A stretch of DNA of 64,000 nucleotides from Xenophilus sp. L33 (GTDB lineage Bacteria > Pseudomonadota > Gammaproteobacteria > Burkholderiales > Burkholderiaceae_C), in the NCBI RefSeq assembly GCF_009765735.1, contig NZ_LMUW01000186.1, positions 1 through 64,000 on the forward strand, read 5' to 3'. A program made the position numbers and the translations under genes. This document shows positions 57,782-64,000 of the stretch, one piece after another. The notes below the pieces were generated by a model that was not told the origin of the DNA, ran no database searches, and saw nothing but the letters and a program-made list of their open reading frames with translations. How positions within the stretch are numbered: the stretch's first letter is position 1; every line of letters starts with the position of its first letter.

Positions 57782-58777
57782 GTGACTGAACTCTCGACCA
57801 CGCTTCCCCCTGCATCCCGGCGCCGGCTGTTGCTGGCGGCGGCCGCTATGGGCCTCGCAAACTTTCCCGCGTTCGCGCAAAACGGTACGGCCGCGATGCC
57901 GAAGTTCATTGTTGCGGCCGCTGCCGGCGGCGCCACGGATCTTGTCACCCGCCTGTACGCCCAGTGGCTCACGGAAGCTTGGGGTCGCCCAATCGTGGTC
58001 GACAACCGGCCGGGTGCGGGGGGCGTTATCGCAACGCAGATTGTCCAGAAGGCACCACCGGACGGTTCGACCTTGATGCTGGCCGCGTTGAGCCATGTCG
58101 CGAACCTGGCGATGATGGACAACGTCAACTACGACCCCGTCAAGGACTTCACGCCAATCGCCAAGCTGGTGACATTCGGCTCGGTGCTGGTGGTCAATCC
58201 GGCCGTTCCTGCGAACGACATGAAGCAATTCATCGCCTATGCGAAAGCCAATCCTGGCAAGCTCAATTGGGCGTTGGGAGCCACAGGAACATCTCAGCAT
58301 CTTGCGGGCGTTCAGCTCGCACACGACGCAGGCATCAGCTTTGCCACCATACCGTACAAGGGTGAAGGGCCGGCGATGAACGACCTGCTCTCCGGCCAGG
58401 TGCAGTTCATGATCGAGAGCATTCCCACCGCCGTGCCGCATATCCAGTCGGGCAGCATCCGTGCGCTCGGCGTCACCGGTATCCAGCGCTCGTCGGGGCT
58501 GCCGAACGTTCCGACAATCGCGGAAGCCGCTCTGCCCGGCTTCAACGTCGAATCGTGGTTTGCACTGATGGGTCCAGCCGGCATTCCCGACAGCTTTTCC
58601 CAGTCCACCTACGCGAGCCTGCAGAAGATCATGGCCCGCAAGGAGGTGACTGACAAGCTGCTTCTCCTTGGAGCTCGTCCGGACCTACTCAATCCGGCAC
58701 AGACGCGCGCCTTCTTCGAAGCCGAACAGAAGCGTTGGGTGCCTTTCATACGCGAAGCCGGAATTAAGATTGGCTGA
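57782..58777 (+). CDS. Bug-family (TctC-like) periplasmic solute-binding protein
   Basis: A GTG start behind GGAGACAAG gives 331 residues. A twin-arginine-like signal (SRRRLLLAAAAMGLANFPAF) precedes the Bug fold, with AAAAGGATDLVTRLYAQWLT and VVDNRPGAGGVIATQIV. Such proteins capture carboxylates for tripartite tricarboxylate transporters; no tctA or tctB is present here. Orphan receptors of this type are abundant in Burkholderiales. It may offer a second uptake or sensing route for the cluster's substrate. Confidence 0.92.
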   Translation: MTELSTTLPPASRRRLLLAAAAMGLANFPAFAQNGTAAMPKFIVAAAAGGATDLVTRLYAQWLTEAWGRPIVVDNRPGAGGVIATQIVQKAPPDGSTLMLAALSHVANLAMMDNVNYDPVKDFTPIAKLVTFGSVLVVNPAVPANDMKQFIAYAKANPGKLNWALGATGTSQHLAGVQLAHDAGISFATIPYKGEGPAMNDLLSGQVQFMIESIPTAVPHIQSGSIRALGVTGIQRSSGLPNVPTIAEAALPGFNVESWFALMGPAGIPDSFSQSTYASLQKIMARKEVTDKLLLLGARPDLLNPAQTRAFFEAEQKRWVPFIREAGIKIG

Positions 58778-58830
58778 ATGACCGCGAGACCTACCGAGGC
58801 ACATCAATCTTTGACAAAGGCGAGCGCGAC

Positions 58831-60012
58831 ATGCCAGGACCCTTGAACGCCATCACGGTCGTATCTCTGGAACACGCGATAGCAGCGCCATTCTGTACGC
58901 GCCAACTCGCTGATCTAGGTGCACGCGTGATCAAGGTGGAGCGTCCTGGGGTCGGCGACTTCGCTCGTCAATACGATCACCGTACCCAAGGACTGGCCTC
59001 TCACTTCGTCTGGGTGAACCGCTCCAAGGAAAGCCTTTCGCTAGACCTGAAACAGATCGAGGCGCAGGTAGTGCTCGCAGAAGTGGTGGCTAAGGCGGAC
59101 GTGCTAGTGCAGAACCTCGCGCCGGGCGCTGCTGGACGCATAGGAATGGGCTACGAGGAACTGAGTAGGAAACATCCGCGCCTGATCGTGTGTGATATCT
59201 CAGGCTATGGCGGGGACGGTCCTTATCGTCAAAAAAAGGCCTATGACCTCATGGTGCAAAGCGAATCTGGTTTCCTCTCCATCACTGGTGGCCCCGATTC
59301 GCCGAGCAGGGCGGGAATATCACTCGCCGACATAGCCGCCGGCATGTACGCCTACAGCGGAATCTTGGCTGCCTTGCTGCAGCGCGAGCAGACTGGCTGC
59401 GGCTCGCGCATCGACGTCTCAATGCTGGAGGCAATGGGCGAATGGATGGGGTTTCCCATGTACTACGCGTATGGGCGGCAAGCGGCGCCCCCGCGTAGTG
59501 GTGCTTCACACGCCACCATATATCCCTACGGGCCCTTCCGGGCCGGCGACGGCAATACCGTCATGCTGGGATTGCAGAACGAGCGTGAATGGAAAGTGTT
59601 CTGCGAGAGAGTACTCCGAATGCCGGACCTTGCGGTCGACCCACGCTTTAATGCCAACGCCGGGCGTAGTGAGAACCGCGCTGCACTTAAAGCGTTGATA
59701 GAGGAAGTCTTTGGTCCGCTCCGCGCGCAGCAGGTCATCGAGCGGTTGGAAGACGCACAGATCGCCAATGCGCGCCTTAACGAAGTAAGCGAGTTGTGGA
59801 CGCACCCACAGTTCGAGGCACGTGGGCGCTTTCGCAAAATCGGCTCGCCTGTGGGCGAGCTCGCCGCCATGCTGCCGCCGGGGGTCAACAGTAGTTTCGA
59901 GTACCGCATGGGTCCGGTGCCTGAGGTAGGGGAGCACAGTGAGGCAATTCTTCGCGAATTGGGCTGTAGCGAGGCCCGGATCGCGGCGATGCGTGCCAGT
60001 GGGGCGATCTGA
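58831..60012 (+). CDS. Family III (CaiB/BaiF) CoA-transferase
   Basis: The 393-residue protein has NAITVVSLEHAIAAPFCTRQ at the start, RSKESLSLDLKQIEAQVVLA near residue 70, VQNLAPGAAGRIGMGYEEL near residue 97, and SLADIAAGMYAYSGILAALL near residue 165, all typical of formyl-CoA-transferase relatives. It differs from the other two family III proteins in this window, so each probably acts on a different acid. It is the last clear gene of the rightward operon. Confidence 0.9.
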   Translation: MPGPLNAITVVSLEHAIAAPFCTRQLADLGARVIKVERPGVGDFARQYDHRTQGLASHFVWVNRSKESLSLDLKQIEAQVVLAEVVAKADVLVQNLAPGAAGRIGMGYEELSRKHPRLIVCDISGYGGDGPYRQKKAYDLMVQSESGFLSITGGPDSPSRAGISLADIAAGMYAYSGILAALLQREQTGCGSRIDVSMLEAMGEWMGFPMYYAYGRQAAPPRSGASHATIYPYGPFRAGDGNTVMLGLQNEREWKVFCERVLRMPDLAVDPRFNANAGRSENRAALKALIEEVFGPLRAQQVIERLEDAQIANARLNEVSELWTHPQFEARGRFRKIGSPVGELAAMLPPGVNSSFEYRMGPVPEVGEHSEAILRELGCSEARIAAMRASGAI

Positions 60013-60034
60013 TTTCGTTCGTCGGAGGTTCCAC

Positions 60035-60268
60035 ATGATGGAGGAGCCGGGCAACATCGCCACGAGCTTTGGCTACTCGTTTTGCGCCGCCCACATTGCT
60101 GGATACCTCGGTGCGGTGCATCTGAAGGCGCGCATCGGTAACCGGGCGATGATCTCGTTCGATATGCGATTTGGCGGCTCCTTCGCGCTCGGCATGTCGT
60201 TCGCCGTGTCCAGCCAGATTGCGGTCCTGGCGGGTGTGTACTTGTCGTTATTTTTGAATGGCACCTAG
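60035..60268 (+). CDS. Small hydrophobic hypothetical protein, possible remnant
   Basis: The 77-residue frame (MMEEPGNIATSFGYSFCAAH at its start, LAGVYLSLFLNGT at its end) contains one or two hydrophobic stretches. It follows the CoA-transferase by 22 bp, with GGAGG before the ATG. No family is recognised. It may be the truncated end of a membrane protein. Confidence 0.35.
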   Translation: MMEEPGNIATSFGYSFCAAHIAGYLGAVHLKARIGNRAMISFDMRFGGSFALGMSFAVSSQIAVLAGVYLSLFLNGT

Positions 60269-61090
60269 GCCGTTCTCGACGTCGATCCACACGACCGACG
60301 GCACTCCGTATCCTCGGTCGGTCGGATCGGTGCCATCATCGTGGCGATCCTAGTGGTCTCAGTATCTGACTATTGTTTTTCTGGGCATCCTCGGTTTCAT
60401 CACCGGGGTGTTGCTGGAAGACGCCGCGACCGTCATCGTTAGGCGTTCTGACTCGTAGCCACTCGTTGGAAGAGACTGCGCCGACCCCGCTCGACGGAAA
60501 TCGCCCGGAACAAGCGACGATTGATGTTTTGCTTTGAATGCTCCCGAAGTGCCTGCGCCCGATGAATACTGGTCTGGTGGAGGAGTGGTGTTTTGTCTTC
60601 TAATCCGAAGAAGACTCCGGCCGCGAGCTTTAGGCACATGACTTTGCCTTTTTCTACGTGGTGGCCCAGCGGGCGGCGAAGAGGTGCTAGCCTGGGTTAC
60701 ACAACTGCATTGCTCCAGCAACCCGCGGCACGCACTTCGCCTTTCGGACCGAACTCGACATCTGACCTAGCCTGGAGTGGGGCGATGCCAATGACAGGAA
60801 GGCGCCGGATAGCAGGTGCTCGCGACCCGCAGGTGAAGGGCAGGAACCGCTGCGTACCGGCCGAGCGAGGTTCGCTGGCAAGAGGCGAGTAGATCCTTGC
60901 CGACTTCCGCCGCCTAAAGTTGGGGAGATGCTCCATTCACATGCGCCGATCGCTTCCGCCAGCGCGGTCTGCTACCTGTGTGAAGTGCGCCCGCCAGCAC
61001 CTCAAAGGTATGCGCTCAAAGGGAGTTGGGTCGCGGCCAGCCTAGAAAGACGCGCCGCCTCTGCTTGCCCTCTACGAAGCGTCCGCAGAT
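60269..61090. other. Region without recognisable genes
   Basis: About 820 bp separate the catabolic cluster from the DUF2130 gene. Frames of 60-120 codons exist on both strands (for example 60439-60639, minus), but none has a recognisable motif or clear ribosome-binding site. The sequence probably contains decayed material. Confidence 0.5.
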
Positions 61091-62482
61091 TCATCCTTTT
61101 TTGAGCATGGCAAACTTTTCTGCCATCGTCGGATTCGCACGTGTCAGCCGTTTGATGGTCACATCCTGCGCCTTGTCGTTCGCCAAGCGCAGATTGCGAT
61201 CGGCGCCCTGCAGCGCCTCCTTGGTCTTGTGGAGGTGATCAATCGACTTATCGATTTCGTCAATCGCTGTCTGAAACCTCCGTGACGCCAGATCGTAGTT
61301 TTTCGCGAACGCCGTTTTGAACGATTCGAGCTCAGTCTCAAAATTCGTAATGTCGATGTGCTGCGCCTTCACCAGCGCCAGTTCCGACTTGTACTTGAGT
61401 GAATTCATCGCAGCATTTCGCAGCAGAGTGATCATCGGCAGAAAGAACTGCGGTCGGATCACGTACATCTTTGGGTAGCGATGGAACACATCAACGATTC
61501 CCGTGTTGTAGAGCTCGCTCTCCGGCTCCAGCAAAGACACTAGCACTCCGTACTCACAACCCTTCTCGGCGCGGTCCTTGTCCAGCTCCTTCAGAAAGTC
61601 TTCGTTTCTGTTCTTTGACGCGGTGCGATCGCTCTCGTTCTTCATCTCGAACATGATCGAGACAATCTCGTTTCCCGCCTCGTCCGAGTCCCTGAAGATG
61701 TAGTCGCCCTTGCTGCCGCTTCGCGCGTCGTTGTCCTTCTCGAAGTAGGCTGTAGGGAACGCCATCGACCGGATACGATTGAATTCGATCTCGCAATGCT
61801 GCTCCAGCGTCTCGCCCACCATCTTGGTCGACAGTTTGGCCTTCATGTCGCGTAGACGTTCGATCGCATCGTCACGATCCTTTATCTGCGTCTCATACTT
61901 TTCCCGGAGCGCGCGCTCGGAAAGTTGCTTCTCGAGTTCTACCTCTCGGAGCCCGCTCTTCAACTCGTCGCGCTCCCTTGCGACAACGCCAACTGCCTCG
62001 GTGATCGCTAGCTTTTGCTTCACGCCTGTGGTCTCGGCCTCAGCCCGCAGGCGATGGATCTCAGCGTCCTTCGCGGCCGTCGCAGCCTGGAGCTCGTTTG
62101 CGAGCCTGGCTTCCGCCAGCATCGCAGCGCTCTCCTTGTCTTGCGTGACCTTCGCGAGCTGAGCCGCAATGCCATCGCGTTGCTTCTCAACTGCACTCAA
62201 TGCTTGAGTCACAGCAAGCTCCTGCGAGACGCCGGTAGCATCGAGCCTGGATCTCAAGTCTTGGATTTCCCTGTCTTTCTCTGATGCTGCGCGCTGGGCC
62301 TCGCTCGCGACCTTGGTTTCCGCGAGTTCCACTGCCCTTAGCTTGTCTTGATCGGCCAGTTCCAGGCGCTCGTGAAGTTGCCTGTCGAAATCGCTGTCCC
62401 TAACCTGCTTCAGGATGTCCGCATATCCGGCTTCGTCGATCTTGAACGCCTTCGCGCAACGCGGGCAAATGATTTCATGCAT
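61091..62482 (-). CDS. DUF2130 (RmuC-like) coiled-coil nuclease-family protein
   Basis: The start at 62482 ([20 protein letters not shown]) follows GGAAGAGG. A short zinc-ribbon-like start (CPRC) is followed by about 190 residues of charged coiled coil, then a DUF2130 core with [19 protein letters not shown] near residue 230, [10 protein letters not shown], and [12 protein letters not shown] near residue 280, which resembles a PD-(D/E)XK nuclease. The 463-residue length suits the family. Its cell role is not established. The frame is intact. Confidence 0.85.
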   Translation of the reverse strand: MHEIICPRCAKAFKIDEAGYADILKQVRDSDFDRQLHERLELADQDKLRAVELAETKVASEAQRAASEKDREIQDLRSRLDATGVSQELAVTQALSAVEKQRDGIAAQLAKVTQDKESAAMLAEARLANELQAATAAKDAEIHRLRAEAETTGVKQKLAITEAVGVVARERDELKSGLREVELEKQLSERALREKYETQIKDRDDAIERLRDMKAKLSTKMVGETLEQHCEIEFNRIRSMAFPTAYFEKDNDARSGSKGDYIFRDSDEAGNEIVSIMFEMKNESDRTASKNRNEDFLKELDKDRAEKGCEYGVLVSLLEPESELYNTGIVDVFHRYPKMYVIRPQFFLPMITLLRNAAMNSLKYKSELALVKAQHIDITNFETELESFKTAFAKNYDLASRRFQTAIDEIDKSIDHLHKTKEALQGADRNLRLANDKAQDVTIKRLTRANPTMAEKFAMLKKG

Positions 62483-62689
62483 GACCGTTTCCTCTTCCTT
62501 ATTGTTCAACTATCTGTCTTGGTCGCAAGGCACCGCCTGCAAAGGCCTCCTGCTGCCCGGCATTGTGCATTGCCATTCACTGAAACGCCTTGGATAGGAG
62601 CATTCGAATGCATCTCCGCACTACGACTTTTTCCTCTGTGGAATGCTTCAACGGTTTTGCGCACGCAGATCGCCAATTTTGCGATCTCG

Positions 62690-63361
62690 TCAACTTGATC
62701 CAGTTCTAGCGAGCATTGATTGCACCAACAGGGACGGGTCCGTCGCTTCGTGCCGCCAGCTCGCGATTGCCGGATGAGTCGCGGTTACCACCACGAGGCC
62801 ATCGGCCGCGGAATGCGCAGTCGAAGTCCAGCCGCGCTCGTTCTTCTCGACGAACTGGTCGACCAGAGTGGCTGCTCCAAGCCGCTTACAGACCCAATTC
62901 CCGGCATCCTTGCCCATACACAGAATGACCCGCACGCCAAGCTTCTGAATAACTGCAGCATGAACAGGCCAACACTGGTCCGCAAGATCGTTCATGCGGA
63001 ATTTCAGATCTGCAGCGGATCTGGTGCGTTCGAAGATCAGGTTGCTGGTGGGTACCTCATGCGCCTCGAATCCGAGGCGCTCCAACAGATGCACGATTCT
63101 CGGCTGCATGCCGGTGGCACCCGGTGGACGGCCCTTCCATGATTCATCGCGGAACGCCGCCCATGCGCGTGGCTTCGCAAGAACGGCTGTCATTTGAGAG
63201 CCGACCGTCTCGTGCTGATGTGCCTCGGGATCACCACCCGGGTTCAATCCGAGAAGGTACAGCGCTGCGGGCTTGCTGAATGCGTGAGATCCGGTATTGA
63301 AGACAGCGCCAGACTTGGCAAGCAGGGATTCTGGTATCAGTTCTCCAAACTCGGTCAGCAC
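62690..63361 (-). CDS. Uracil-DNA-glycosylase-superfamily-like protein
   Basis: The 223-residue product has LYLLGLNPGGDPEAH near residue 35 and VVTATHPAIASWRHE near residue 200, positions that match motif 1 and the late histidine motif of uracil-DNA-glycosylase-like folds. The catalytic activity is uncertain, as the key aspartate or asparagine is not in the usual place. It lies about 200 bp upstream of the DUF2130 gene on the same strand. Confidence 0.6.
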   Translation of the reverse strand: MLTEFGELIPESLLAKSGAVFNTGSHAFSKPAALYLLGLNPGGDPEAHQHETVGSQMTAVLAKPRAWAAFRDESWKGRPPGATGMQPRIVHLLERLGFEAHEVPTSNLIFERTRSAADLKFRMNDLADQCWPVHAAVIQKLGVRVILCMGKDAGNWVCKRLGAATLVDQFVEKNERGWTSTAHSAADGLVVVTATHPAIASWRHEATDPSLLVQSMLARTGSS

Positions 63362-63395
63362 AGCCCCTCCCCGCCTGCTGGCGATGTCACTGGGT

Positions 63396-63436
63396 CGAAG
63401 TCAGAAGCTCAAGAGATCCTTGAGCTTCTGACTTCG
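63396..63436. repeat. Perfect 18-bp inverted repeat
   Basis: CGAAGTCAGAAGCTCAAG (63396-63413) is separated by AGATC from its exact reverse complement (63419-63436). It lies 35 bp beyond the start of the uracil-glycosylase-like gene. It has no T-run, so a protein-binding site or mobile-element remnant is as likely as a terminator. Confidence 0.7.
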
Positions 63437-63585
63437 TCACTGCCGTTTCGTCATTGTTCGTCACTATCGTGGCAACGGGCGCTGTCGGCACCGCACCACT
63501 TCGCGGATGTTTCTGCTTTTTCATGGGTGAGCTAGAGACTAATTGCGGCTGTCGAAATCCTCTCATCAATATTGATGATAACTAG

Positions 63586-64000
63586 AGCATTGCGCCTATC
63601 AACGCATCAAACGCCGAGTCCTTGGCGGGCTTTTTGCACGATTTGGCTCCAAATTGCCAAGGAGACTTGGAAAAGCTTCCCTATGCCGCGCCTACGATGC
63701 TAGACGAGCGAGGAATCTATGAAAAAGAAGGCAACGCAAGGCGCGGTCGTGTGGTACTGCCTGCGAACACAGGTGATGTCGTGACACGCATCTATCGTGA
63801 CGCCACGGACAAGACGCCATTCGGCTATAGCTGGCTTGAGCGGTGGGGCGGTCCTGACGGCGGCCTGGTCTGTTCATGGCTGCGCGGAATCCAGAAAGCG
63901 CAGGAGTTGCCAAGCCTGTCTGAGGCGGCGCGCCGCGGGGAACTTCCTCCGCTGGCCTGGAAGGGCGGGTCGGACAAGCCTCTGAAGGCAGGCAGGCGCT
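63586..64000 (+). CDS. Partial open frame running off the right edge
   Basis: From the stop at 63583 the frame stays open to the window's end. Its sequence includes NAESLAGFLHDLAPNCQGDL, RRGRVVLPANTGDVVTRIYR and DKTPFGYSWLERWGGPDGGL. Candidate starts are ATG 63697 and TTG 63622; the upstream part also reads like protein. It is not recognised. An overlapping 21-codon frame at 63720 is less convincing. Confidence 0.55.

Overview
This window looks like part of a large catabolic plasmid, or a plasmid-like element, from a Burkholderiales-type betaproteobacterium. The evidence is the visibly GC-rich sequence, a replication initiator with parA/parB and parS-like sites, several IS21-family elements, and a Bug/TctC solute receptor of the kind abundant in that order. 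The species is not determined.

Layout. 1-1712: the very end of one IS21-type element (IS-B, mostly off-window), then the distal half of a second (IS-A). 1713-18613: a defence island on the minus strand that reads leftward as one tightly packed gene string: two small proteins, a RecQ-helicase/phosphoribosyltransferase fusion, a DprA-like protein, type I restriction-modification hsdM-hsdS-hsdR, a YgjP-like metallopeptidase, mcrB-mcrC, and an OLD-family ATPase/nuclease truncated by IS-A. 18800-28744: plasmid backbone with small hypothetical genes, a large tyrosine recombinase, parB, three parS-like palindromes, parA, iteron-like repeats, rep, and an Xre/RES toxin-antitoxin pair whose toxin gene carries a frameshift. 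29131-31725: a complete IS-B. 31726-32692: the other half of IS-A. 32693-37490: fragments, small genes, degenerate tRNA-like sequences, a third IS21-type element (IS-C, 33978-35988), and decayed gene ends including a cut cupin gene.

37518-60012 is a catabolic cluster. On the minus strand, a leftward operon encodes a branched-chain-amino-acid-type ABC importer (livKHMGF), an SMP-30 lactonase, an acetyl-CoA hydrolase/transferase-type enzyme, an acyl-CoA synthetase, an alpha-methylacyl-CoA racemase and a PaaI thioesterase. Two paralogous LysR regulators follow. Next come a flavin reductase/IclR-like fusion, a family III CoA-transferase and an aldehyde dehydrogenase (minus strand), divergent from an amidohydrolase, an SCP2-type thiolase, its DUF35 partner, a Bug receptor and another family III CoA-transferase (plus strand). 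The two divergent control regions share an identical 17-bp palindromic motif, so they probably form one regulon for uptake, CoA activation, epimerisation and C-C cleavage of an organic acid that is not identified. The right end holds a DUF2130 protein, a uracil-DNA-glycosylase-like protein, a strong palindrome and a partial gene.

The clearest structural result is that IS-A was once a single element interrupted by IS-B. Its istA gene rejoins exactly in frame (510 codons) if 31726-32584 is joined to 60-733 across an 8-bp target duplication. The roughly 29-kb segment 52-29130 therefore appears to have been inverted by recombination between two IS-B copies.
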